A stretch of 18,594 nucleotides of DNA from Planctomycetota bacterium (GTDB lineage: Bacteria > Planctomycetota > SZUA-567), in the NCBI GenBank assembly GCA_020860865.1, contig JAJBTL010000217.1, positions 9,501-28,094 of the forward strand, in the 5' to 3' direction. The position numbers were made by a program, and so were the translations under genes. Below the pieces are notes generated by a model that was not told where the DNA came from, made no database searches, and saw only the letters and a list, made by a program, of their open reading frames with translations. Positions 1-7,421 of the stretch are shown here, in pieces. The stretch's first letter is position 1; every line of letters begins with the position of its first letter.

Positions 1-177
1 ACCCTGGAAGAAGCCAAGAAACACATTGACGAACTCCTGGCCACAAACTCCCTGGCCCAGTTCACCAGCCAGCCCACCGACGCCTACCCGACCACGCAAA
101 AGGTGGACAAATCGGGCGTGCAGGGAATGGGCCAAAGCCATCAGGCCAAAAAAAAGCGCCGGAAAAAGAAACATTGA
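1..177 (+). CDS. C-terminal end of an unrecognised protein (partial)
   Basis: Frame 1 is open from the window edge to a TGA at 175-177, giving 58 residues of a protein whose start lies outside. The fragment opens with a short charged helix-like stretch (LEEAKKHIDELLA), passes through a polar Ser/Thr/Pro/Gln-rich linker and ends in a strongly basic tail (AKKKRRKKKH). A lysine/arginine tail of this kind is often disordered and can bind nucleic acid or acidic surfaces, but that is only an inference. I do not recognise the family. An intrinsic terminator follows 25 bp after the stop, which supports this being a real gene end and separates it from the LysR gene downstream. Confidence 0.6.
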   Translation, partial: TLEEAKKHIDELLATNSLAQFTSQPTDAYPTTQKVDKSGVQGMGQSHQAKKKRRKKKH

Positions 178-202
178 TTTGAACCAACCAGCCATGACAG
201 CC

Positions 203-233
203 AAGCGCGCAACCAGGTCGGTGCGCGCTTTTT
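203..233 (+). terminator. Rho-independent terminator of the partial upstream gene
   Basis: The arms AAGCGCGC (203-210) and GCGCGCTT (223-230) are perfectly complementary around a 12-nt loop. The second arm runs into a T tract (229-233). It starts 25 bp after the stop of the upstream gene and has GC-rich stem plus T-run architecture. Confidence 0.8.
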
Positions 234-340
234 CGTAAACAGGCATCTTCTCAGGAAAGTGACGAAAAAATCGCAACTCCACATGCCTACTTGAAAACCG
301 CGCCTTTCGGGTGTATGACGTAACCCAAGGAGGAAATGCA

Positions 341-1231
341 ATGGACATCCGAGTCTTGCGTTATTTCGTGACAGTGGCCCGGGAAGGGAGCATCACGAAC
401 GCCGCCAAATTTCTCCATGTCACCCAACCAACCCTTTCCCGGCAACTGAAGGAGCTGGAGGAGGAATTGGGGAAGCGGTTGTTTATCCGCAGCACGGCGA
501 AGATGAAACTGACCGAGGAGGGGATGCTTCTCCGGAAACGGGCCGAAGACATCCTCGACATGGTCGATAAAACCCGCGACGAATTCCGCACCATGGACGA
601 CATAACCGGCGGCGATATCCATATCGGCGGCGCCGAATCCCATGCGATTACCCATATCGCCCAGGCGGCAATCAACCTGCAACAGCGCTACGCCAACGTT
701 CGCTACCATCTCTACAGCGGCAATGCCGGCGACGTCACCGAACGCCTGGACCGGGGGCTCCTGGATTTTTGCCTGCTGGTCATGCCCGTCGATCTGTCGA
801 AATACAATTTCATCATCCTTCCCGAAAGGGAGACGTGGGGCGTCCTCATGCGGAAGGACTCCCCGCTCGTCGTCAAAAAGACCATCAGGGCGAAGGACCT
901 TCAGGACCTGCCCCTCATTTGTTCCAGGCAGGCCCTGAACAACGAGCTTGGCGATTGGTTCGGCGACAGGCGCGACAGCATGCGTATCGCCGCCACCTAC
1001 AACCTCATTTACAACGGTTCGATTATGGTGGAAGAGGGAATGGGTTACCTCATCGGCTTCGACGGATTGGTGAACACGGGAAGCGAAAGCTCCCTCACTT
1101 TCCGTCCACTCGCGCCCAAGCTGGAATCCGGACTCTGCATTGCCTGGAAAAAGTACCAGGTCTTTACCCGCGCCGAAGAATTGTTCCTGGAAGAAATAAA
1201 GGCCAGGTTTGGTATTCATGAGGAGGAATGA
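341..1231 (+). CDS. LysR-family transcriptional regulator
   Basis: This 296-residue protein has the usual LysR length. The N-terminal winged helix-turn-helix is clear (MDIRVLRYFVTVAREGS, then AAKFLHVTQPTLSRQLKELE around residues 20-40, then GKRLFIRS). A linker helix and a periplasmic-binding-protein-like effector domain (from about residue 90, beginning GDIHIGGAES) follow. An in-frame GTG exists at 311, but I chose the ATG at 341 because AAGGAGGA (327-334) lies 6 nt upstream and the HTH begins directly after it. The next gene on the same strand encodes a secreted cyclophilin-like protein, a family I know to occur near LysR regulators, so that gene is a candidate target. The effector is unknown. 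No divergent partner gene is visible upstream. Confidence 0.92.
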   Translation: MDIRVLRYFVTVAREGSITNAAKFLHVTQPTLSRQLKELEEELGKRLFIRSTAKMKLTEEGMLLRKRAEDILDMVDKTRDEFRTMDDITGGDIHIGGAESHAITHIAQAAINLQQRYANVRYHLYSGNAGDVTERLDRGLLDFCLLVMPVDLSKYNFIILPERETWGVLMRKDSPLVVKKTIRAKDLQDLPLICSRQALNNELGDWFGDRRDSMRIAATYNLIYNGSIMVEEGMGYLIGFDGLVNTGSESSLTFRPLAPKLESGLCIAWKKYQVFTRAEELFLEEIKARFGIHEEE

Positions 1232-1561
1232 AGTCGATTCCTGGATTTCGTAACAACGCACCCATCAGCCAATCCGCTCCCCCCGGTTGTCCAAACTGCC
1301 TCGCATTCCCTGCCACAACCTGACAGTATCGCACAACGCGGTTCCCGACCTGACCGGGCACTTCGCGGATGGCTTTACGGGTAAATTCTAAATATACAAA
1401 AAAAGCATAAAGTTATATTTAATATAAGTATTTGCTATCGGTATTTTTTCGTATATAGTGAGGTTAGTGGCAGCGACTACCAGCTTTTGTGGCTTTTGGT
1501 TTTGCTCATATTTGTTGGCAATCCACTCATCGCGCGTTCATCGCGGAAGGAGAAACGAACC
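1232..1561 (+). other. Intergenic region between the LysR gene and the cyclophilin-like gene
   Basis: This 330-bp stretch has no convincing gene. The first 150 bp are GC-rich with no hairpin terminator that I can see. The stretch from about 1385 to 1460 turns sharply AT-rich and holds the promoter-like elements listed separately. A weak in-frame GTG at 1487 would extend the next gene upstream, but it has no ribosome binding site. Confidence 0.5.
1432..1459 (+). promoter_or_regulatory. Candidate sigma-70-type promoter for the cyclophilin-like gene
   Basis: TTGCTA (1432-1437) and TATAGT (1454-1459) are separated by 16 bp in a locally AT-rich region about 100 bp upstream of the ATG at 1562. They match 4 of 6 and 5 of 6 consensus bases. 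The overlapping TATATA at 1452 is an alternative -10 element. No start-site data support this. Confidence 0.4.
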
Positions 1562-2026
1562 ATGAATGTCCGTTCACTGACCTTTGCCTTGCTTCTATTT
1601 GGACTGGCCTTTTTTCAAAGCGTGGCAATAAGCGCTGAACCGGCGCTGGGGAATATAACGATGAATGAAGGATCCGAGAGTCGTATACGCCTGTCCTTTG
1701 ACGGTCGGGAAGCGGTGGTTAAGGTCTACGACCATCCGACAACGCGCGCCCTTCTGGCACAGCTTCCACTGACGCTCACCTTCAAGGATTTTGCCGGCAA
1801 GGAGAAAATCGGCTACCTGGCGGAAAGGTTGCCGACTGACGGCGGCAGCGCCATTACCAGCGGCGATTTCGCCTATTACGCCCCGTGGGGCAATGTCGCA
1901 ATCTTCTACAGCGGCAGTGGCCGCGCCGACGGCAGCCTGATTATTCTGGGTACCATGGAGTCGGGAAAATCCGAACTGGCGGCCATGCGATCCGATTTCA
2001 CAATGACGCTGGAACGGATTCACTAA
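1562..2026 (+). CDS. Secreted cyclophilin-like fold protein
   Basis: The protein has 154 residues. It starts with a typical signal peptide (MNVRSLTF, a hydrophobic run to about residue 22, then AISA before E26), so the mature part should act outside the cytoplasm. The mature domain (IRLSFDGREAVVKVYDHPTTRALLAQLP ... LTFKDFAGKEKIGYL ... GDFAYYAPWGNVAIFY) follows the pattern of the small cyclophilin-like domain family (Pfam Cyclophil_like), all beta with the GN-xAIFY strand. Members are often found near LysR or AraC regulators and flavodoxin or reductase genes; no proline isomerase activity is established for this branch. The start is set by GAAGGAGA (1546-1552), 9 nt before the ATG. No terminator is obvious in the 65 bp before the convergent garD gene. 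Confidence 0.8.
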   Translation: MNVRSLTFALLLFGLAFFQSVAISAEPALGNITMNEGSESRIRLSFDGREAVVKVYDHPTTRALLAQLPLTLTFKDFAGKEKIGYLAERLPTDGGSAITSGDFAYYAPWGNVAIFYSGSGRADGSLIILGTMESGKSELAAMRSDFTMTLERIH

Positions 2027-2091
2027 TCTTGATCCTGTAACCTCCATGCGCGGTTAATACATGCTCACCCTTCACGATAACGGTAACCAGT

Positions 2092-3663
2092 TCAAGTAAT
2101 CGGCGCGGGATTGAAAACAGCCATGTAGTTATGGATACCACGTTCTTCCGCCTTGGATTTTCGGCCGCTTGCCACGTCCAGGATGGTTTGAAAAATTTCC
2201 TCGCCTGTTTCCGGAATCGTCGACTCGCCGGTTACAATGCGCCCGGCATTCACGTCGACCAGGTCGTGCCAGCGTTTAGCCAATTCCGACCGGGTCACCA
2301 CCTTGATGACAGGCACTTCGGCCAGGCCGTAGGGCGTGCCGCGTCCGGTGACGAACACCATTATGTTCATGCCCGCCGCCACCTGCGACGGTCCGCAGAC
2401 GATGTCACTGGCCGGCGTCGCCACGAAAAACAAGCCTTTCGCGCCGACCGGGATTTTCTCGCCCGTGCCGAACACGCCCGATATCGGCATGCTGCCGGAC
2501 TTCGCTATCGAACCCATCGATTTTTCGACAATGTTATTCAGTCCGCCCTTCTTGTTGCCGGGCGTGGTGTTGGCGCTCCGGTCGGCTCCGCCCCGGGCGA
2601 GATAGGCGTCGTACCAGGCCATGGCGTCAAGAAGGCCGGTCGCCACTTCCCGGGACGCGGCTTTCTTAAGGAGCTGGCCGATGCCATCGCGCACTTCGGT
2701 GTTTTCCGAGAAAAACACCGTTCCTCCCGCCCGGACAATCATGTCAGCGGCTATCCCCACCGCCGGATTCGCCGCCGCTCCGGAGAAGGCGTCGCTGCCG
2801 CCGCACTGGAGGCCAAGCACCAGTTCGGAAGCGGGGACGGTCTCGCGGCGCCGTTCGTTCAGGAGGGCCAGGCGTTTTTCCGCCGCCGTCATAATGGCGG
2901 CAATCATGCCTTCGAACCCGTCCAACGATTCATTCTGGAGAGAGACGACGTGCGGCTCGCCGGCCCGGGTCAGGGGGGATTCGGGAATCGACCCATCCGG
3001 GAAAAACCGCTCCGGCGTCAGCTTCTCGCAGCCAAGCGAGACGAGGAGAGGGAGAGCGCCGAAATTCGGGTTTTTCGCAATGTTCTGCAAACTGCGGATC
3101 GGGATATGGGCGTCAGGCGCGTCGATAGCCACGCCACAACCGTAGACGTGCTCAATGGCGATGACGCCATCGACGTTGGGGTAACGCGGCAACAGTTCGG
3201 CCCGGATGCGTTCGGCGGCGATGCGCGCCAGCGGCGCGGCGCACTGCACCGTCGTACTGATGGCGAGGAGGTTCCGCGTGCCCACCGAACCGTCCGGGTT
3301 CCGGTAGCCTTCGAACGTGTAGCCGCTGAGCGGCGTCGTTTCCTTCCGGTAGGGTACGAACGCATCGAGCCCGGCCCGGAGCGCGTCGAGGTTTGGCGGC
3401 TCCGGCATGCGCATCCGCCTCTCGCTTACCCAGCTTCCGCGCGGTATATTGTCAACGGCGTAGCCGATGGGCACGCCGTAACGTACAATCGGCTGGTCCT
3501 TCCCGATATCAACCAACGCCACCTTGTGGGCCTGCGGCACGGCTTCCACCAGTTCAAGGCCGTCGGCAAAGCGGCTGCCTGCGGCGAGGCCGCCGTCATT
3601 GGTGACGACGGCGACGTTGTCCTTGTCGTTCAACTTGAGGTAGCGGGCGGTTGCAGCGGGCAT
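2092..3663 (-). CDS. garD: Galactarate dehydratase
   Basis: The 523-residue product has the length I know for E. coli GarD and matches it along its whole length by eye. It dehydrates galactarate (mucate) to 5-dehydro-4-deoxy-D-glucarate, the first committed step of galactarate catabolism (EC 4.2.1.42). The N-terminal SAF-like/UxaA domain (about residues 1-90) is followed by the catalytic UxaA/GarD domain. Recognisable blocks are TFEGYRNPDGSVGTRN, YPNVDGVIAIEHVYGCGVAI, LQCGGSDAFSGAAANPAVG, DRSANTTPGNKKGGL, TGRGTPYGLAEVPVIKV and the end AVFNPAPIT. The frame stays open to 3804, but the ATG at 3663 has GGAGG 7 nt upstream and gives the family length; the extra 47 codons come from the palindromic repeat. 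No partner aldolase or reductase is in the window. Confidence 0.95.
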   Translation of the reverse strand: MPAATARYLKLNDKDNVAVVTNDGGLAAGSRFADGLELVEAVPQAHKVALVDIGKDQPIVRYGVPIGYAVDNIPRGSWVSERRMRMPEPPNLDALRAGLDAFVPYRKETTPLSGYTFEGYRNPDGSVGTRNLLAISTTVQCAAPLARIAAERIRAELLPRYPNVDGVIAIEHVYGCGVAIDAPDAHIPIRSLQNIAKNPNFGALPLLVSLGCEKLTPERFFPDGSIPESPLTRAGEPHVVSLQNESLDGFEGMIAAIMTAAEKRLALLNERRRETVPASELVLGLQCGGSDAFSGAAANPAVGIAADMIVRAGGTVFFSENTEVRDGIGQLLKKAASREVATGLLDAMAWYDAYLARGGADRSANTTPGNKKGGLNNIVEKSMGSIAKSGSMPISGVFGTGEKIPVGAKGLFFVATPASDIVCGPSQVAAGMNIMVFVTGRGTPYGLAEVPVIKVVTRSELAKRWHDLVDVNAGRIVTGESTIPETGEEIFQTILDVASGRKSKAEERGIHNYMAVFNPAPIT

Positions 3664-3718
3664 GCGGGTTCCTCCAAAGTGATGGTTTTCACGCGAGGTG
3701 TCGGGTGTTCGGGTACTA

Positions 3719-3881
3719 GAACCTGTTTCATAACTCCATTTGGCCCGCTTTTCCGTTTTGACGGCCGTTGGCTTCGCCCGTCTTTTTCGACAATATTCAG
3801 CCATATTGCCCCGGAAAAGCCGAACTCGCCCACGACCGCCAAAACGAAAAATCGAACCAAAGCGAGTTATGAAACAGGTTC
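3719..3881. repeat. 163-bp palindromic, MITE-like inverted-repeat element
   Basis: GAACCTGTTTCATAACTC (3719-3736) is the exact reverse complement of 3864-3881. The two halves also match imperfectly all the way to the centre near 3800. For example CGTTTTGACGGCCGT (left) aligns with CGTTTTGGCGGTCGT (right, complemented), and the middle is close to GACAATATTC/GGCAATATGGC. The whole element would fold into one hairpin of about 80 bp. It carries no gene of its own; its open frames are by-products. It lies 55 bp upstream of the garD start and may be part of its leader. No target-site duplication is visible next to the termini. Confidence 0.8.
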
Positions 3882-3902
3882 AAATGACACCACCCATAGG
3901 TG

Positions 3903-3924
3903 AAAAAGCTTAAGGAAGCTTTTT
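3903..3924 (-). terminator. Terminator-like hairpin overlapping the Nif11 precursor stop codon
   Basis: On the minus strand AAAAAGCTT, loop CCTT, AAGCTTTTT form a perfect 9-bp stem ending in five Ts. The stop codon TAA (3912-3910) sits inside the hairpin. The stem is AT-rich, so efficiency may be modest. The sequence is symmetrical and could also act on the plus strand. It is the natural end of the long minus-strand RiPP gene train. Confidence 0.55.
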
Positions 3925-4200
3925 AAACAGTTTCTCTATTAGACTAGGTTCTTGTTTGATGAACCCAGGTGGTACCAGGCCACCTCCGGCCACTTGGCCC
4001 AACTGCGCATCCGACAACTTCTCTTCGTCGTCATGAGTCTCTTCAAGTGCAATCTTTACTTCGGAAGAATCGGTATCGTAACCAAGCCTGTTCATGACAC
4101 GTTTAAAATCTTCTTCCGTTTTCACCTGCCCGAGTTCGGTGACAAGGGCTTCATCGCTGCGGAGCCTTTCTGCCACTGCTTTGGCGTCTTCCATAGTCAT
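3910..4200 (-). CDS. Nif11-leader RiPP precursor peptide (NHLP type)
   Basis: The 96-residue product has a Nif11-like leader (MTMEDAKAVAERLRSDEAL, then VKTEEDFKRVMNRLGYD), the hallmark of one NHLP natural-product precursor family. It ends in LSDAQLGQVAGGG at residues 62-74, the double-glycine site cut by C39 peptidases. The core is 22 residues (LVPPGFIKQEPS ... LFKKLP), with no cysteine and few residues suited to thioether formation. It looks like a short amphipathic basic helix after a Pro-Pro turn. An ATG at 4215 would add five residues, but AAAGGA lies 6 nt before the ATG at 4200, the same spacing as at the other precursor genes here; an ATG at 4194 also exists. It is the last gene of the train, 46 bp after the symporter. 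Its modification, if any, is unknown. Confidence 0.85.
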   Translation of the reverse strand: MTMEDAKAVAERLRSDEALVTELGQVKTEEDFKRVMNRLGYDTDSSEVKIALEETHDDEEKLSDAQLGQVAGGGLVPPGFIKQEPSLIEKLFKKLP

Positions 4201-4246
4201 AGCAATTCCTTTCATCTCCCCTCATTACCTTTATATCGGGTTCTCT

Positions 4247-5650
4247 TCACCCGTCATCCGAACTCTTCGCTTCATACGGCGCCGTGGCGGGTTTGACAAT
4301 GGCGACGAGCGCGCTGGCGGTGCATACTTCCAGCGTACTCATGACCCTGTCCACCATGAAGTCTATCGCATAGAGTACGATAAGAGTAGGGCCAATGGAA
4401 ATGCCAAACATGCGGAGCGGTATTGAGAGAAAGCCATACCATACCAGCGGACCCGACTGGACCGTTGCGATGGCCGCCAAGGGTACGGTGAACATGAGCG
4501 TGATGACGGTGTCCATGGTCATGGGGACGGCATGAAGCTTGGCGCAAAAAATCGCCGCCACCGCGAAGACAATGGCCGAACCGTTTGGTATGAGATTGAT
4601 ACTGAGGGGCATGACGATATTGATAATCTTCTTGTCGAAACCGAGTTTGGACAAGCCGGTCATCGCCTTCGGCATTGCCAGAAGCTCGCTGTTGGCGGCG
4701 GCGGCTATGAAGATGGAATCCTGAATGGCGCCGACCACCTGGGGAAGGCTCCGCCGGGAACGGACCCAGACAATCAGGACGCACAGCACCATGGCGAGGA
4801 CGAGGGAACCCAGGAGTAGTACGATGAACCCCATGAACTGCCAGAGGAGGCTGATGTCGATGTCGGCGAAGGTATCGGCAATGATGCAGGCGATACCGGG
4901 TGCGGCGAGAAAATACAACGCCTCGAGAATTCGGACAAAAGCGGCAAGAACGCCGTCCGCGAAAGACTGGATGACGCGATAGCCGTTTTCCGGCATATAC
5001 CTGGCAGTCAGGGCGAAGAGGAAGAAGAAGATCAGGATCTTGACCATGTCGCCCTGGGCCAGAGCGAGAAAGACGTTGTCCGGGATACTTGACAGGAGCG
5101 TCTGTTTCAACGACCCGGCTTCGCGGGCCGAGGCGGCGCGACGGGAATCGATTTCGAAAATGGCCCAATCGTCCGCGACGCTGCCGGGCTCGCTATTCTC
5201 GAACATCATTTTCCCGATGTAGGCGTATGAGTCGTCGGACGGTTCGACCTGGTCTCGAAACACCATCGCCACAACGATGCCGTACAGGACCGCGCCCATG
5301 AAAAACACCGCCGCGCACCAGGCTGTCCGCCGCACCAGATGGGCTGATTCGCGGCGGCGCATGATTCGCGCCAGGCTGGCGACGGTGGCCGAGACGGCAA
5401 ACGGGATGATGGTCATCTGAAGGAAATTTTGGTACGCCTCGCCAAACGGACGCATGTATCCGGCGGCCTGCGGCACCCATTTGACCAGGAGAATCCCCAC
5501 TACAATGGCTCCAAGAAGGGTCCAGGAGCTGGTCATAATCCTGGTGAGCCGGCTCTCGTCCTCCACCTGCTCACCACCCACTTCGGGCATGTTGTCGCCG
5601 TCCGCGTCGATGTCGGCATCGTCCGGTTCGTCCCGAAACTCCTCGGCCAT
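4247..5650 (-). CDS. DAACS-family (dicarboxylate/amino acid:cation) symporter with altered substrate site
   Basis: This 467-residue membrane protein has the glutamate-transporter fold: an acidic 33-residue cytoplasmic N-terminus unusual for the family, about six hydrophobic helices, re-entrant hairpin 1 near 316-330, helix 7 with NLIPNGSAIVFAVAAIF (352-368), hairpin 2 near 394-410 and helix 8 (430-455). The family usually moves acidic or neutral amino acids with Na+ or H+. By eye the signature residues deviate: the SSSGT hairpin is AANSE, NMDGT is IPNGS, and the helix-8 arginine that binds the acidic side chain (R397 of GltPh) is M437. D430 and D434 are kept. An acidic amino acid therefore seems an unlikely substrate. 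The ATG abuts the stop codon of the binding-protein gene with AAGGAGA upstream, so the two are translated together. Confidence 0.85.
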   Translation of the reverse strand: MAEEFRDEPDDADIDADGDNMPEVGGEQVEDESRLTRIMTSSWTLLGAIVVGILLVKWVPQAAGYMRPFGEAYQNFLQMTIIPFAVSATVASLARIMRRRESAHLVRRTAWCAAVFFMGAVLYGIVVAMVFRDQVEPSDDSYAYIGKMMFENSEPGSVADDWAIFEIDSRRAASAREAGSLKQTLLSSIPDNVFLALAQGDMVKILIFFFLFALTARYMPENGYRVIQSFADGVLAAFVRILEALYFLAAPGIACIIADTFADIDISLLWQFMGFIVLLLGSLVLAMVLCVLIVWVRSRRSLPQVVGAIQDSIFIAAAANSELLAMPKAMTGLSKLGFDKKIINIVMPLSINLIPNGSAIVFAVAAIFCAKLHAVPMTMDTVITLMFTVPLAAIATVQSGPLVWYGFLSIPLRMFGISIGPTLIVLYAIDFMVDRVMSTLEVCTASALVAIVKPATAPYEAKSSDDG

Positions 5651-6556
5651 TTACTTCTCCTTTTCCTCTCGCGGCGCCGTCAGTTCGGGGAACTGTTCCA
5701 CGATATCGGCAATGGTGTAAGGCTTTGGCAGCCATTCCCGTATCCATACGTCATACCATAATCGGAGATTCCGGTCCTGCCAATGAAACGCCGGGGCGAT
5801 CAGTTCTTCGCGGTCCTTCATGATGAAGACCGAGTTGTAAACAGTCAATTCAGGCGTGCGGCGGAAGAGGATGACGGATCGTAAATCCTCCACCATCACC
5901 GCGTCCACTTGGCCGGAGAAATACATGTCCTCGGTATTGTACCAGTCACCCGCCACGGGCACCATCGTCGCCAGCGGGAAAATTTCCGCTATGAGGTCCT
6001 CGTGGTAGGCGCCTTTCTGGACGCCGATGCGAATTCCCGGTGTATTCAGGTTGGCGATGACGATGCCGCTGTCGATAAAGCCGTCGTCATTACTGGTGAC
6101 GGCATCGGAGGCGATCAAAGTGGCATGGCTTATGAGATAGGGCTGCCCGAAAGGCGTCACCAGACTGCGGTAGGCGGTCCGGGCCAGGTTTGCCAGTGCC
6201 AGATCGACTTTTCGTTCACGGACGAGGAGGAGTGCGTCCTCGGGCGTAATCGGCTCCCGGTTGATCTCCAGTTCAACGCCGAGCTGGAGCGCCATGGCTC
6301 TGGCGATGTCGACTTCGACTCCCGATAATTCACCGTCCGATTCGCCGCATAAGGGCGGACCGGAATCGGGTCGGAGAGCGACGACGAGTTTTCCACGTTT
6401 CCGAATCCGCTCGATATCGGGCGGAAGATACCCGTCGGGAAGCTCGCTCTGCGGTGGAAGAAACGCCGCCTCGACCGCGCCCCCCGACGCGCTGATGACT
6501 GTACACATAAATAGAAAGATGGCTAAGACATAATGCATGACAAGCTTCCGTATCAC
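5651..6556 (-). CDS. Family-3 (amino-acid type) extracellular solute-binding protein
   Basis: The 301-residue product has a signal peptide (IRKLVMHYVLAIFLFMCTVISASGG) and the bacterial family-3 solute-binding fold: GKLVVALRPDSGPPLCG ... GELSGVEVDIARAMALQLGVELE ... VRERKVDLALANLARTAYR ... GIRIGVQKGAYHEDLI. No ABC permease or ATPase of the amino-acid type follows. Instead the DAACS symporter gene begins directly at its stop codon. I chose the GTG at 6556 because it overlaps the upstream stop (GTGA), as at other junctions here, and gives the signal peptide a positive start. An ATG at 6538 with GGAAG 6 nt upstream is a real alternative. The protein may deliver a ligand to the symporter or act as a ligand sensor; neither is proven. 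Confidence 0.82.
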   Translation of the reverse strand: MIRKLVMHYVLAIFLFMCTVISASGGAVEAAFLPPQSELPDGYLPPDIERIRKRGKLVVALRPDSGPPLCGESDGELSGVEVDIARAMALQLGVELEINREPITPEDALLLVRERKVDLALANLARTAYRSLVTPFGQPYLISHATLIASDAVTSNDDGFIDSGIVIANLNTPGIRIGVQKGAYHEDLIAEIFPLATMVPVAGDWYNTEDMYFSGQVDAVMVEDLRSVILFRRTPELTVYNSVFIMKDREELIAPAFHWQDRNLRLWYDVWIREWLPKPYTIADIVEQFPELTAPREEKEK

Positions 6557-7248
6557 AGTCCAATGGGCAGGCCGGGGATGAGATTGACGCCGCAGGCCTG
6601 GGCGGCGCAGCCTTGTACGACTCCTAAATCCGCACCGCAGGCCTGGGCACCGCACGACCTAACAGAACAACCGCCGCCGGCCACCATGGTCATCTCCTCG
6701 TCGGAAAGGACCTCGTCCGCCAAGAGGTCGCCGCCGGAAACAAGACTGACGACAATGCGCGCGTACTGTTTCAGTGTGGCGTCAACAGTATATTCGCCGC
6801 TCCCCAGTTGGTGATCCGGCGCTGATTTTCCGGCTTCATCGCGCCAGAACATCACCCGGACGCTTTCTGGTATGCGGAGAGTGTCTACGTCCTGGAGGAC
6901 GTCCGCCTTGTATTCGCCGGGCACGAGGTTGCCCCGGAGTTCTCCAGCCTTGAAGATACTGGCGTGTTGAATGACAGCAAACAGGTTGGGTCGAAAGTTT
7001 AACTTCGCCCTGAGATCGGCCTCGTCCTCGGTGAGGAAAGCGAAGGCGCCACTGCGGTCGGTATTCTCATAAAGAATAAAGGTGACGAAGGGATTCAGCT
7101 TTACAGAACCAATATCGTCAAAAATGAGCTGAGAACGTGAATAAAGACCTAGTCGCCAGCTCTGCTCCTCACCCGCGAAATTGGCCTCCGAATACACCGT
7201 GGCCAGCGTTCCGGAGTCCAGCGATTCATCCAGTACGATAAAGTCCAT
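6553..7248 (-). CDS. RiPP precursor with beta/gamma-crystallin-like leader, copy 1 (Cys-rich core)
   Basis: The product has 231 residues. Residues 1-175 form two Greek-key-like repeats resembling beta/gamma-crystallin domains (TVYSEANFAGEEQSW, SVKLNPFVTFILYENTDRSG, then FKAGELRGNLVPGEY and SVRVMFWRDEAGKS). A LSDEEMTMVAGGG motif at 181-193 matches the processing site of the Nif11 precursor. The remaining 38 residues have cysteines at 1, 6, 11, 21 and 26 of the core and a hydrophobic tail LIPGLPIGL. The core holds two 15-residue units, SCGAQACGADLGVVQ and GCAAQACGVNLIPGL. I chose the ATG at 7248 because AAAGGAG precedes it; an upstream in-frame ATG at 7287 lacks a ribosome binding site. It is paralogous to 7422-8084. 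I infer a modified, exported peptide; a structural crystallin with a Cys-rich tail is the alternative. Confidence 0.8.
   Translation of the reverse strand: MDFIVLDESLDSGTLATVYSEANFAGEEQSWRLGLYSRSQLIFDDIGSVKLNPFVTFILYENTDRSGAFAFLTEDEADLRAKLNFRPNLFAVIQHASIFKAGELRGNLVPGEYKADVLQDVDTLRIPESVRVMFWRDEAGKSAPDHQLGSGEYTVDATLKQYARIVVSLVSGGDLLADEVLSDEEMTMVAGGGCSVRSCGAQACGADLGVVQGCAAQACGVNLIPGLPIGL
6590..6648 (-). repeat. Direct repeat inside the copy 1 core (45-bp period)
   Basis: CCGCAGGCCTGGGC occurs at 6590-6603 and 6635-6648 (plus-strand reading), exactly 45 bp apart. This equals 15 codons and encodes the shared AQACG part of the two core units, so the core seems to have grown by an in-frame duplication. 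Confidence 0.8.
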
Positions 7249-7324
7249 TGCAGCTCCTTTACCCGGCACGGGAAAATCGTGGGCCACCTACAGCATAATC
7301 AGGTTTATATAAAGAACGAAATTA

Positions 7325-7376
7325 GAGGCGGTTTCATAAGATTTTCAGACGCCAAAAACGTCGATAAAACCGCCTC
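7325..7376 (-). repeat. Inverted repeat / stem-loop between the two crystallin-leader precursor genes
   Basis: GAGGCGGTTT (7325-7334) and AAACCGCCTC (7367-7376) are perfect complements. An inner GACG/CGTC hairpin lies between them. No T run follows on the minus strand, so it is not a standard terminator. It could act as a partial attenuator, a processing site or an mRNA end protector between the two precursor cistrons. Its left arm shares the string GTTTCATAA with the termini of the 163-bp palindrome upstream of garD. Confidence 0.6.
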
Positions 7377-7398
7377 CGCGGTAAACGTAACATATCAT

Positions 7399-7420
7399 AA
7401 AAATACCTCTAGGGATATTT
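7399..7420 (-). terminator. Weak terminator or attenuator hairpin after copy 2
   Basis: Directly after the copy 2 stop codon the minus strand reads AAATA, bulged T, CC, loop CTAGA, GG, TATTT and two more Ts. The stem is short and AT-rich with one bulge, so full termination is unlikely. With the larger inverted repeat at 7325-7376 it could lower transcription into copy 1 and the transporter genes. Confidence 0.3.
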
Positions 7421-7421
7421 G

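Noticed and set aside
287..1261. 324-codon minus-strand open frame across the LysR gene
   Set aside because: The plus strand encodes a clear LysR protein with a strong ribosome binding site; the opposite frame shows no family pattern.
2092..3804. garD starting at 3804
   Set aside because: The extra 47 codons read through the palindromic element and have no family match; the ATG at 3663 has GGAGG and gives the usual 523 residues.
2131..3903. 590-codon plus-strand open frame opposite garD
   Set aside because: It is the antisense shadow of garD, which matches a known enzyme over its full length; the shadow has no ribosome binding site or recognisable domain.
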